64,000 nucleotides of DNA. Origin: Terriglobia bacterium (GTDB taxonomy: Bacteria; Acidobacteriota; Terriglobia; JAJPHL01). Under the pieces are notes generated by a model. It saw only the letters and a list, made by a program, of their open reading frames with translations, had not been told where the DNA came from and did not search any database. Position 1 is the stretch's first letter. Each line of letters begins with the position of its first letter. The stretch covers positions 1 to 64,000 of the forward strand of contig JAJPHL010000059.1 in NCBI GenBank assembly GCA_021325275.1, read 5' to 3'. Of this stretch, positions 33,946 to 41,719 are shown one piece after another. A program made the translations under genes and the position numbers.

Positions 33946-35580
33946 CTACCACAAATACCACGCGTTTTTGGCGATCACCCAGGTAGCGAGAAGAGCATTG
34001 GCCGTGGCGTGCGCGGCCACGGCTTCTCCGATGCGTCCCCGCCGCAACATGGCGGCCGCGAACAGCAATCCGGCGAGGGTACCTTCCACCCAGCGGTCGC
34101 CGTGCGTCAGCCCGAAGATCAACGACGACGCACCGAGAGCCACCCAAGTGTACCGTCGGAAACCGACGCGCTCGAAATCGGCGCTTTGCAGCCGGCGCAG
34201 CGCGTATCCCCGAAACGCCAGTTCCTCGGCGATCGGCACGGTGATGGTCGCGCCGGTCACGCGGAAAATCATCCACAGCCATCGCCTTCCCGGAGCGAGC
34301 GCGGCGAGCGCGGCACCCAGTGCGTGCCCCGCGTCGGCGGGCGGCGCGCGAAACGTTACGTCGCGCGCGATCCAGATCGCGAACACGATCGCGCCGAGGA
34401 TCACGCCGAGCGGGCCGAATCGCCAGTCGAGTTCGCGATAGCGGCGGCGATAGGTCCACAGGACCGCGCCCACGGCGAGCACTCGTAACGGATAGAGCCA
34501 ATCGAAGTCCGCGGATGCGGCGCGCGTCAGGATCGAGACCGCCAGGATCGCCAGCAGCGGCACGAGGAAAACGGCCGTGGAATTGTCTGCGCCGAACGCG
34601 GCTGATACGTTCGAAGTTTCCGGCGACGGCGCGTAGCCGCCGGCCGCCGCCACTTCGCTCCGCAACCAACGCGATTGCGTAGCCTGCACCAGCCCCAGCG
34701 CGACGCACGTGAAAAAGATCCAGCCGGCGCTCGAGTGAAATCCGCCCACCGCGATCTTCGGCGCGCCGGCGTCGCCGATCAGGATTAAGGCGACGAGCCG
34801 CACGGTGTTCAGCAAGTAGATCAGCACCACGCTTGCCGGCAGCAGCAGCAGGCTTCGCGGGAAACGCATTTCCTCGCGGAAAAAAAAGAGCCATGCCGCG
34901 CCGAATACCAGGATCAAGGAAATGCCTTCCATTCCCGTGCAGCCGTAGCCGATTTGCACGCGGAAGTTCTCGGTGCCGATTTGCCAATGGTCGATATCGG
35001 TCCGGACCGAGTGACCCAAAAGCATGAGCAGGCCCTTGACCATCGCGAAGGTGGGATGCAACCCGGTGAGCCAGATGGTGGCGTCAACGTCGAGCGAGGT
35101 TTTGGCGTGAACAGCCCAGTCGCTGAGCGCGCCTACCGCGGACGCGTACAACCACAACCAGCCAGTTCGCTGGAGAAGAGTGCGAATCGCGGAAAACGGA
35201 AGAAACGCCAGAACGCCGCACACCGCGGCCCCGGCCACCGCCGCATACCACGCAAACATCAACGCCACGCCGGCCGCAAAGCCGGGTTCCCCGTGAATCA
35301 ACAGCCAAGTGGACCCGATGACGACGCCGAGCGCCGCGGCATGCACCGTCAACAACGCGAAGTTCACGCGCATGGCGGCGAGATCGCGCAAACAATCGCT
35401 GAAGGCATCGGGATACTTCAGCGCGCCGGCGATCACAAAGATCGCCAGTCCGACGACGATCCACTGGAAAACAAATGACGCACCCACGCGAGCGCGCAAG
35501 TTCATGTAAAAGCCCGTCGCTTCCAGGAGAAATAGCGAGACGGGTAGAAACAGGCGCGGAGTTACGAAGGAATTTCGCAA
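33946..35580 (-). CDS. xrtE: Exosortase E/protease fusion (XrtE)
   Basis: A 544-residue polytopic membrane enzyme with two catalytic modules. The exosortase half has Cys214 in GYGCTGMEG, Arg261 in LLNTVRLVAL and His282 in GGFHSSAGW, the Cys-Arg-His triad of exosortases. The C-terminal half is a CPBP (CAAX-like) intramembrane protease: EELAFR (Glu452-453, Arg457), LTHGD (His493) and HATAN (His524, Asn528). This fusion is exosortase E, known with VPEID-CTERM substrates. Here six PEL(D/S)P-tailed mini-proteins flank it. Start: TTG 35580 keeps the first helix; ATG 35505 is the alternative and would trim it. Confidence 0.92.
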   Translation of the reverse strand: MRNSFVTPRLFLPVSLFLLEATGFYMNLRARVGASFVFQWIVVGLAIFVIAGALKYPDAFSDCLRDLAAMRVNFALLTVHAAALGVVIGSTWLLIHGEPGFAAGVALMFAWYAAVAGAAVCGVLAFLPFSAIRTLLQRTGWLWLYASAVGALSDWAVHAKTSLDVDATIWLTGLHPTFAMVKGLLMLLGHSVRTDIDHWQIGTENFRVQIGYGCTGMEGISLILVFGAAWLFFFREEMRFPRSLLLLPASVVLIYLLNTVRLVALILIGDAGAPKIAVGGFHSSAGWIFFTCVALGLVQATQSRWLRSEVAAAGGYAPSPETSNVSAAFGADNSTAVFLVPLLAILAVSILTRAASADFDWLYPLRVLAVGAVLWTYRRRYRELDWRFGPLGVILGAIVFAIWIARDVTFRAPPADAGHALGAALAALAPGRRWLWMIFRVTGATITVPIAEELAFRGYALRRLQSADFERVGFRRYTWVALGASSLIFGLTHGDRWVEGTLAGLLFAAAMLRRGRIGEAVAAHATANALLATWVIAKNAWYLW

Positions 35581-35644
35581 ACTACGGTAAGAAGGCCGGG
35601 CCCGCGGCGATCCCTTGGGGGAAATCGCCGCCGGCCGGAATGGT

Positions 35645-35806
35645 CTAGCGCTTACGGCTGCGAAGAACCAGCAGAACGCCGCCCAGGAGCAAGCCAACAC
35701 TGGCGACGCTACCCGGATCGAGCTCCGGAGTAAGGACGAAGGCCAACAACGCCTGGGAAGAGCCTGCCACCAGCATCAGCAGACCCGCCGCTTTCATCAG
35801 CTTCAT
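35645..35806 (-). CDS. PELDP-tail mini-protein C (putative XrtE substrate)
   Basis: A 53-residue protein. Signal peptide MKLMKAAGLLMLVAGSSQAL, then TPELDPGS at 26-33, a hydrophobic helix (VGLLLGGVLLVL) and RSRKR. Next gene downstream is xrtE, 64 bases away. AAAGGTG lies about 8 bases before the ATG. Its first half and leader are nearly identical in DNA to those of copy E. Confidence 0.82.
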   Translation of the reverse strand: MKLMKAAGLLMLVAGSSQALLAFVLTPELDPGSVASVGLLLGGVLLVLRSRKR

Positions 35807-35833
35807 TTTTGTGCACCTTTCGAGCGAGAGTGA

Positions 35834-35887
35834 GTCTCCAACAAAAGAGACGCGCCACAGTTTAGCGTTTCCGGCTGCGGATGACAA
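35834..35887 (-). promoter_or_regulatory. Promoter inside gene D with 5'-end hairpin, for mini-gene C (and xrtE)
   Basis: TTGTCA (35887-35882), 17 bases, TAAACT (35864-35859). The -35 lies in coding sequence of gene D, and the TAA of the -10 is gene D's stop codon. Seven bases after the -10 a hairpin begins (GTCTC/GAGAC, 35851-35834), so the transcript would start with a stem-loop and have a leader of about 45 bases. Confidence 0.55.
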
Positions 35888-36023
35888 GCAAAACACCGCC
35901 CAGAAGCATTCCGATGCTGGCGACGCTGCCCGGATCGAGCTCCGGAGTCACCGGAGTCCCAAACAACGCCGAAGAAGCCCCTGCCACCAACATCAGTAAA
36001 CCCGCCGCCTTGATCAGTTTCAT
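35862..36023 (-). CDS. PELDP-tail mini-protein D (putative XrtE substrate)
   Basis: A 53-residue paralog of C: MKLIKAAGLLMLVAGASSAL, a short GTPVT spacer, PELDPGS, hydrophobic helix, RSRKR. AAAGGTGG precedes the ATG. Its 3' half is nearly identical to copy E, while its 5' leader differs from C and E. The stop overlaps the next promoter. Confidence 0.82.
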   Translation of the reverse strand: MKLIKAAGLLMLVAGASSALFGTPVTPELDPGSVASIGMLLGGVLLVIRSRKR

Positions 36024-36046
36024 TTTTATGACCACCTTTCGAGGAG

Positions 36047-36075
36047 AATCTAACGCTTCTGGCTGCGGATCACAA
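36047..36075 (-). promoter_or_regulatory. Promoter inside gene E for mini-gene D
   Basis: TTGTGA (36075-36070), 17 bases, TAGATT (36052-36047). As for gene C, the -35 is in the coding end of the preceding mini-gene and its stop codon TAG makes the first half of the -10. No 5' hairpin follows here; the leader would be about 17 bases. Confidence 0.45.
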
Positions 36076-36211
36076 GCAAAACACCGCCCAGAAGCATTCC
36101 CACGCTGGCGACGCTGCCCGGATCGAGCTCCGGAGTCACCAAAGTCGCGAACAATGCCGAAGAAGAGCCTGCCACCAGCATCAGCAGACCCGCCGCTTTC
36201 ATCAGCTTCAT
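36050..36211 (-). CDS. PELDP-tail mini-protein E (putative XrtE substrate)
   Basis: A 53-residue paralog: MKLMKAAGLLMLVAGSSSAL, FATLV spacer, TPELDPGS, hydrophobic helix, RSQKR. About 80 bases across its leader and start are identical to copy C, while its 3' end matches copy D, so the array looks like a mosaic of tandem duplication and gene conversion. Confidence 0.82.
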   Translation of the reverse strand: MKLMKAAGLLMLVAGSSSALFATLVTPELDPGSVASVGMLLGGVLLVIRSQKR

Positions 36212-36239
36212 TTTTGTGCACCTTTCGAGCGAGAGTGAG

Positions 36240-36288
36240 TCTCGAAAAACGAGAAGCTCAAAGTAACACAGCGACTCGCCACGCGCAA
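36240..36288 (-). promoter_or_regulatory. Promoter with 5'-end hairpin for mini-gene E
   Basis: TTGCGC (36288-36283), 17 bases, TACTTT (36265-36260), followed after five bases by a TCTCG/CGAGA hairpin (36254-36240, loop of five). The predicted start falls at the base of the hairpin; the leader is about 43 bases. The -35 is weak. Confidence 0.4.
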
Positions 36289-36320
36289 GGTTTCTTGCAT
36301 GTCTAAAAACGATGCGGCGA

Positions 36321-36346
36321 AGTAGGACCGGCAACCTTGCCTGTCC
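36321..36346. repeat. Dispersed palindrome (GAAGTAGGAC.GGC type), copy 1
   Basis: GGACCGGC and GCCTGTCC form an imperfect stem around AACCTT. It shares GAAGTAGGAC(A/C)GGC and GCCTGTC with the palindrome at 41647, which follows a different gene, so this is a dispersed repeat rather than a locus-specific signal. Confidence 0.5.
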
Positions 36347-36375
36347 CAGTTTTCGAAAGACGATTCAACAAACTG

Positions 36376-36537
36376 CTAGCGTTTGCGGCTACGGACCACC
36401 AGCAAAACACCGCCCAGCAGAAGGCCGACGCTAGCTACGCTACTCGGATCGAGCTCCGGTGTAGCAGGAAACGCCATCAAAACTGCGGACGAACCAGCTA
36501 CCAGCATCAACAATCCTGTGAGTTTCATCAGTTTCAT
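36376..36537 (-). CDS. PELDP-tail mini-protein F (putative XrtE substrate)
   Basis: A 53-residue paralog and first gene of the array: MKLMKLTGLLMLVAGSSAVL, MAFPA spacer, TPELDPSS, hydrophobic helix, RSRKR. The most diverged of the four upstream copies. It is separated from copy E by 164 bases containing a dispersed palindrome, and is divergent from rel. Confidence 0.82.
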   Translation of the reverse strand: MKLMKLTGLLMLVAGSSAVLMAFPATPELDPSSVASVGLLLGGVLLVVRSRKR

Positions 36538-36564
36538 TTGGGGGCCTCGGTGATCGAAAGTTGG

Positions 36565-36614
36565 TCTCGCAAACGCGAGAAGCGCCAGCCTAGCACAGAG
36601 GCATTTGGAGGCAA
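36565..36614 (-). promoter_or_regulatory. Candidate promoter with 5'-end hairpin for mini-gene F
   Basis: TTGCCT (36614-36609), 16 bases, TAGGCT (36592-36587); six bases later a TCTCGC/GCGAGA hairpin (36580-36565, loop of four). Both hexamers are weak alone, but the arrangement repeats that of copies C and E. Confidence 0.35.
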
Positions 36615-36618
36615 AGGA

Positions 36619-36624
36619 TATAAT
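36619..36624 (+). promoter_or_regulatory. -10 element TATAAT for rel, leaderless spacing
   Basis: A perfect TATAAT ending 6 bases before the rel ATG at 36631, so the transcript should start at the codon itself. No matching -35 at 16-18 bases. Confidence 0.5.
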
Positions 36625-36630
36625 TGAGAT

Positions 36631-38856
36631 ATGCAGGTTTCGGCATCTTCCGCCGGATTCACTCCGGCCAGCGTCGCGCCGGCGATCAGTTATCAGGAAC
36701 TGATGCGCAAGGTGCAACTCGCGCGTCCCAAGGAAGATCTCGACCTGCTCCGCCGCGCCTACGAGTTTTCCGCCCGCTATCACAGCATGCAAGTGCGCGC
36801 GTCGGGTGAGCCGTATCTCTCCCATCCGCTTGCGGTGGCGCACACGCTGGCCGACATGAAGCTCGACGTGGTGTGCATTTCTACCGGATTGCTTCACGAC
36901 GTCGTCGAAGACACCGAAGCCGATGCCAGCGTCATCAAGAGTCATTTCGGCCCCGAAGTCGCGCACTTGGTGGAAGGCCTTACCAAGCTGAGCAAACTCG
37001 ATTTCCAGAGCGCCGAAGCTCGCCAAGCCGAAAACTTTCGCAAGATGATGCTGGCGATGGTCGACGATGTTCGCGTGATCCTGGTGAAACTCGCCGACCG
37101 CCTGCACAACATGCGCACGCTCGAGCATGTGTCGCCGGAAAAACAGGAGCGCATCGCGCGCGAGACCATGGACATCTACGCGCCGCTGGCGCATCGCCTG
37201 GGAATGAGCAAGATCCGCGGCGAGCTCGAGGACTTGGCGTTCCGTTATCTGGAGCCGGCCGCGTATCAGGAAATCGCCAAGGCGCTGGAGAAGAAACGTA
37301 AGGTCAACGAGGCATTTCTGGCGGAAGTCGCGGGCGTTCTCGACGCCACGATGAGCAAGCACGACATTCCGGCGCGTCTGGAGGCGCGCGTCAAACGCGT
37401 CTTCAGCATCCACCAGAAGTTGCGCCGCCAGCGGATCACCATCGATCAGGTGTACGACTTGCTGGCCGTGCGCATCATCACCGAAACGCTCAAGGATTGC
37501 TACGCGGCGCTTGGCGTGATTCACAACTTGTGGCGGCCCGTGCCCGGACGCATCAAGGATTTCATCGCCATGCCGCGGCCGAATCTCTACCAATCGCTGC
37601 ATACGTCGGTGATCCACGACACCGGTGTTCCGTTTGAAGTGCAGATTCGCACCGCGGAGATGCACAAGACCGCGGAACTCGGCATCGCCGCGCACTGGCG
37701 CTACAAAGAAGATGGTCCTGGCGCGACCAAACCCGCGACCAAAGACGCTCTCGACGAAGATCAGCGGATCGCGTGGCTGCGCCAAATCGTGGAATGGCAG
37801 CTCGACGTGCAGGACCCCGGCGAGTTTCTCTCCACGCTCAAGGTCGATCTGTATCCCGAAGAGGTTTACACGTTCACGCCCGCCGGCAAGGTGATCATTC
37901 TGCCGCGCGACGCCACGCCCGTGGACTTCGCGTACGAAATTCATACCGGCGTGGGACACGCCTGCGTCGGCGCCAAGGTCAACGGACGCATTGTGCCGCT
38001 GCGCTATCACTTGAAGAACGGCGACATCGTGGAAATCCTCACGCAGCAAGGCCACGGTCCCAGCCGCGACTGGCTGACGATCGTAAAAACGTCGAAGGCG
38101 CGCAATAAGATCCGCCAGTGGATCAACACGCGCGCGCGGCAGAAGGCGCTGGAACTCGGCAAGCGTTTGCTGGAGAAAGAGGCGCGGCGCTTTGACGTAA
38201 ACCTCAAGAAAATCGAGGAAGCCGTGTATCAAACGGCCACCCAGGATTACGGCTTCCACAAAATCGACGACTTGATGGCGGCGGTCGGCTTCGGCAAGTA
38301 TTCGGCGCGGCAGGTTTTGACAAAACTCTCGCCGCAGCCGTTGAAGGAACCCGAGGAGCCGGGGAAAATCGTCGCCACACTCAAGCAAGCCTTGGGCATT
38401 TCCAGCGACGGCGCGATTGTAGTGGCCGGCTCCAACGACTTGATGACCTATCGCGCGAAATGCTGCAACCCGATTCGCGGCGAACCGATTGTCGGCTACA
38501 TTACGCGCGGCAAAGGCATCGGCGTTCATGCCAAAACGTGTCCTAACGTCGAGAACCTGATGTACGAGGCCGAGCGGCGTATCGACGTGGAATGGGCGCG
38601 TACCACTGAAGATACCTATCCTGTGAAGCTGATCGTCTACACGGATGAGCGTCCAGGTATGCTCAAAGAGGTGACGCAAGCGATCTCGGACGGCACCAAC
38701 ATTCGCACAATCGAAGCGATGGTGGACGAAACCGACCACAGCGCCACGATCGAGCTGATCCTGGACATCGCCGACATGAAGCATCTCGACCGCGTCCTCG
38801 GCGGATTGAAGCGCATCAGCGGAGTTCGTGACATTGAGCGCGTCTTGAAGCTATAA
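36631..38856 (+). CDS. rel: Bifunctional (p)ppGpp synthetase/hydrolase
   Basis: A 741-residue RSH enzyme making and degrading the alarmone (p)ppGpp. HD hydrolase domain at about 50-200 (YLSHPLAVAHTLA, GLLHDVVEDTEAD). Synthetase domain at about 245-365 (YDLLAVRIITETLKDCYAAL, RPNLYQSLHT). TGS domain at about 405-470 (YTFTPAGKVIILPRDATPVD). Zinc-finger region near 610 (CCNPIRGEP) and a C-terminal ACT domain (about 665-741). Full-length, so ribosome-coupled stringent control is expected. Divergent from the mini-protein array with 93 bases between. Confidence 0.96.
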   Translation: MQVSASSAGFTPASVAPAISYQELMRKVQLARPKEDLDLLRRAYEFSARYHSMQVRASGEPYLSHPLAVAHTLADMKLDVVCISTGLLHDVVEDTEADASVIKSHFGPEVAHLVEGLTKLSKLDFQSAEARQAENFRKMMLAMVDDVRVILVKLADRLHNMRTLEHVSPEKQERIARETMDIYAPLAHRLGMSKIRGELEDLAFRYLEPAAYQEIAKALEKKRKVNEAFLAEVAGVLDATMSKHDIPARLEARVKRVFSIHQKLRRQRITIDQVYDLLAVRIITETLKDCYAALGVIHNLWRPVPGRIKDFIAMPRPNLYQSLHTSVIHDTGVPFEVQIRTAEMHKTAELGIAAHWRYKEDGPGATKPATKDALDEDQRIAWLRQIVEWQLDVQDPGEFLSTLKVDLYPEEVYTFTPAGKVIILPRDATPVDFAYEIHTGVGHACVGAKVNGRIVPLRYHLKNGDIVEILTQQGHGPSRDWLTIVKTSKARNKIRQWINTRARQKALELGKRLLEKEARRFDVNLKKIEEAVYQTATQDYGFHKIDDLMAAVGFGKYSARQVLTKLSPQPLKEPEEPGKIVATLKQALGISSDGAIVVAGSNDLMTYRAKCCNPIRGEPIVGYITRGKGIGVHAKTCPNVENLMYEAERRIDVEWARTTEDTYPVKLIVYTDERPGMLKEVTQAISDGTNIRTIEAMVDETDHSATIELILDIADMKHLDRVLGGLKRISGVRDIERVLKL

Positions 38857-38901
38857 TCGAACGCAAGGTCCCACCGCGCCGGGTGCCGTACGTCTAGCAT
38901 T

Positions 38902-38917
38902 TCCTGGAAACCCAGGA
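38902..38917 (+). promoter_or_regulatory. Hairpin overlapping the ribosome binding site
   Basis: TCCTGG and CCAGGA pair around AAAC. The 3' arm contains the AGGA of the likely Shine-Dalgarno (AGGAGAAAG), 13 bases before the ATG at 38930. If formed, it would partly hide the RBS. Short stem; effect uncertain. Confidence 0.3.
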
Positions 38918-38929
38918 GAAAGAAAGTAC

Positions 38930-41647
38930 ATGCCTACCCGAAACGCGCTTTCACGTTTCATATTACCCGTCATAGTCTTAGCTTTGTCGCCGTCCGTTTG
39001 GGCGGTGAATCCTTCTTTTCTGACCACGGGCCTGGCGCGCAACGTGCGCGCCGAAGGTCTGGCGGAACTGGCCGGCACGATCTCGCTAACCGTCAACAAC
39101 TCGGGCGCGACGGTGGCCGGCGGCTCCTCGATCGGCATCACGTATTCGGCGCCCGTCTCGGCCACCGCCAGCGACGATGGCTCGAACAAGGCGCTCAGCT
39201 GCACGCTGGGCGGCGTTACGGGAGCCTGCCCATCCGACATCACGGCAACGCGAGCGGGAAACTCTATTTTCATCGGCTTCAACTCCACTCGTTCTTTGTC
39301 CGTCGGTGACGGCGTGGCACTCAATCAAGTGCGCCTAAACATCACCGCCGTGCCGGCGGGTACGCAGCAAGTGACCGCGCAGATTTCCGGCGGCGGAAAT
39401 TTCTCCGTCTCGCAATCGACGATCACGGTGGTGAGTTCCATCCAGACTTCGTTGAACACCAGCGCATCCTCGGTGACCCCCGCGGCGAGCGGTGCCTTTG
39501 CTTGCACGACACCGGGAACTACGGCGATGGCTTTTAGCGTATCGGTGACGGAAAACTTCGCCGGCGCGTTCTCCACCGTCGCGCAGGAGGGCGGCGCGGG
39601 CGTGGCGACGGCCACGAGCGGCGGCAATCTCGAAGTGGTGCTGACGAATGTGCCCGCGGGCGTCACGATCACGCCGGTGAGCACCACGGGCACCACGAGC
39701 GCGTTGACATTGGGCGCCTTGCCTGCCGCCAGCACGTCGACGGGCGGCACCTTGACGTTCTCCTTTCCGTTTTCCGCCGTCAGCACGGGGAGCGTCGGGA
39801 CGGCCGTGGTGAATTTCAACGCCGGATTCACCAGTCCCATCCCTTTGTCGGCGCTGTCGGCGTCGGCGGTGACGGCGCGCGCGCGTTTGGGCCCGATTTC
39901 ATCGGCCGCCGTGAGTCCGCCCAATATCGTTTCGTTCGTCGACAACACGGCCGCCACCGGCTCGGTGTTTCGGATCGTTCCGTGCAATTTGTCGATTACA
40001 GGAACCGTGAATCCCGTGAAGTTCCAGACCGCCGCGGGATCGGGACCGGTGGCCGTTGTCGGCGCGGAGTTGTATGAGGGACAAGCCAATGTCGCCGCGT
40101 ACGCCACGACCATATCGACCAGCAGCGGCGGCAACTGGCTTTCCATCGCGCCGTCCTCGGGAACGACGCCAACTGATTTCACGGTGACGTACGACGCCAC
40201 GAATCTCACTCCTGGCACATACACCGGGCAAATCATATTTAGCGCGGTGGGCGCAAATCCGACCACGCTCACGGCGCAGTTCACGATTGTCTCGCCGAAT
40301 CCGGTGATTTCGTTGAACCAAACGGCGTTCACTTTTAACGCCCTGACCGGCGCATCGAGTCCGCCGACCCAGAGCACCGCGCTGAACAACAGCGGATCGG
40401 GCACTCTGAATTGGACGGCCACGCCGGCCACCACGTCGGGAGGAACTTGGCTCAGCGTTTCGCCGACGTCCGGTTCGGGAGGCGCGATCCTCATCATTTC
40501 GGTGAACAGCACGGGACTCGCCGCCGGACAATACACCGGCACGATTCTCGTGGCGGCCACCGGCGCAACCAACACGCAGACGATTTCGGTGACTCTGACC
40601 GTCGCGTCATCGCCGATGATCGCGCTTTCGCCGACATCGCTTTCGTTTGCGTCGGCGGTAGGCGCGAATCCCGGTACGCAATCGATCCAAGTGAGTAACT
40701 CGGGCGGCGGGACACTCGGCGTCACGGTCGCGGCGTCGACCCTAAGCGGCGGATCGTGGCTCAGCGTCACTCCGACCACCGGCACCGCGCCGCTGACACT
40801 CACCGTCACCGCGGCCGCCAGCGGTTTGGCGGCGGGCAACTATCAAGGCACGATCACCGTGACCACCACGGCGGCTTCCGGTGCGACGAATAGTCCGCAA
40901 ACCGTCAACGTGACGCTCGGTGTCGGTACGCCGCTGATCAATGCGGGCGGCGTGGTGAACGGCGCATCGTACGCGGCGAACGCTTCGGTGACGCCCGGAT
41001 CGATCGGCACGGTCTTCGGCCAGCGGCTTTCGGCCAACACCGCCACCGCGCAGACGTTGCCGCTGCAAACCACGCTTGGTGGCACGCAAGTCTTTCTGAA
41101 CGGGACAACTGGAACGGGCATCGCGTGCCCGTTGTTCTACGTCTCGCCGACGCAGATCAACTTCCAGATGCCGGTGGAATCGACGGCGTCCACCGCGACC
41201 ATCACCGTGGTTTCAGGTGGGATCGCCGGACCACCCATCACCGTTCCGACCGGCTCGATCTATCCCGCCATCTTCACGACAAACGGCGGCGGCACCGGGC
41301 CGGCAGCCGCGCTAAACGCCAACTTCTCGGCGAACGGCTCGACGAATCCCGCGGCGGCGGGCAGTGGAGTTTCGCTGTTCGTCACGGGTCTCGGCGCGAC
41401 GAATCCGGCGGTGGCGACGGGACAAGCGGGCGCGTCGGCGGCGCCGCTCAACCAAACCGTGGCCGCTGTCACCGTAACGATCAACGGCGTATCGGTGACG
41501 CCCTCGTTCTCGGGACTCGCGCCCGGCTTCGTGGGACTCTATCAACTGAATGTGACGATTCCGCAAGGCACGGCATCGGGTCAAGCGAATGTGCAAGTGC
41601 TCGCCAACGGCGTCACGAGCAACACCGCGCAAATCTCGGTGAAGTAG
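38930..41647 (+). CDS. Large secreted BACON-repeat protein with TIGR03437 C-terminal domain
   Basis: A 905-residue surface or secreted protein. A signal peptide ends near VWA (about residue 25). The N-terminal 330 residues are Ser/Thr/Gly-rich beta sandwich material. Then come at least three BACON-like repeats with the signature GG(T/S/N)WLS(V/I)...T, at about 400, 505 and 605. The C-terminal 230 residues are the Solibacter TIGR03437 domain (NGASYA, PGSIGTVFGQRLS, LFYVSPTQINFQMP, GLAPGFVGLYQLNVTIP). BACON domains usually bind carbohydrate or mucin-like glycans. No enzymatic domain seen. Confidence 0.88.
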   Translation: MPTRNALSRFILPVIVLALSPSVWAVNPSFLTTGLARNVRAEGLAELAGTISLTVNNSGATVAGGSSIGITYSAPVSATASDDGSNKALSCTLGGVTGACPSDITATRAGNSIFIGFNSTRSLSVGDGVALNQVRLNITAVPAGTQQVTAQISGGGNFSVSQSTITVVSSIQTSLNTSASSVTPAASGAFACTTPGTTAMAFSVSVTENFAGAFSTVAQEGGAGVATATSGGNLEVVLTNVPAGVTITPVSTTGTTSALTLGALPAASTSTGGTLTFSFPFSAVSTGSVGTAVVNFNAGFTSPIPLSALSASAVTARARLGPISSAAVSPPNIVSFVDNTAATGSVFRIVPCNLSITGTVNPVKFQTAAGSGPVAVVGAELYEGQANVAAYATTISTSSGGNWLSIAPSSGTTPTDFTVTYDATNLTPGTYTGQIIFSAVGANPTTLTAQFTIVSPNPVISLNQTAFTFNALTGASSPPTQSTALNNSGSGTLNWTATPATTSGGTWLSVSPTSGSGGAILIISVNSTGLAAGQYTGTILVAATGATNTQTISVTLTVASSPMIALSPTSLSFASAVGANPGTQSIQVSNSGGGTLGVTVAASTLSGGSWLSVTPTTGTAPLTLTVTAAASGLAAGNYQGTITVTTTAASGATNSPQTVNVTLGVGTPLINAGGVVNGASYAANASVTPGSIGTVFGQRLSANTATAQTLPLQTTLGGTQVFLNGTTGTGIACPLFYVSPTQINFQMPVESTASTATITVVSGGIAGPPITVPTGSIYPAIFTTNGGGTGPAAALNANFSANGSTNPAAAGSGVSLFVTGLGATNPAVATGQAGASAAPLNQTVAAVTVTINGVSVTPSFSGLAPGFVGLYQLNVTIPQGTASGQANVQVLANGVTSNTAQISVK

Positions 41648-41667
41648 GACAGGCGTCCCTGCCTGTC
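41647..41667. repeat. Dispersed palindrome (GAAGTAGGAC.GGC type), copy 2
   Basis: GACAGGC and GCCTGTC flank GTCCCT just after the BACON gene stop. Related to the copy at 36321. It may act as a weak transcript end, but no T-tract follows. Confidence 0.5.
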
Positions 41668-41719
41668 GCGGCAACCGCCAGCACGAAAGGTGAACTAAGA
41701 TAGAAGTTCACCTTTCGCC

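Noticed and set aside
36376-38784. A very long minus-strand frame joining mini-gene F to antisense of rel
   Set aside because: Only its last 53 codons (mini-gene F) look real; the rest is the complement of a clear Rel enzyme.
39325-40839. 504-codon antisense frame under the BACON protein
   Set aside because: The sense gene has a signal peptide, repeats and a known C-terminal domain. The antisense frame only mirrors its Ser/Thr/Gly codons.
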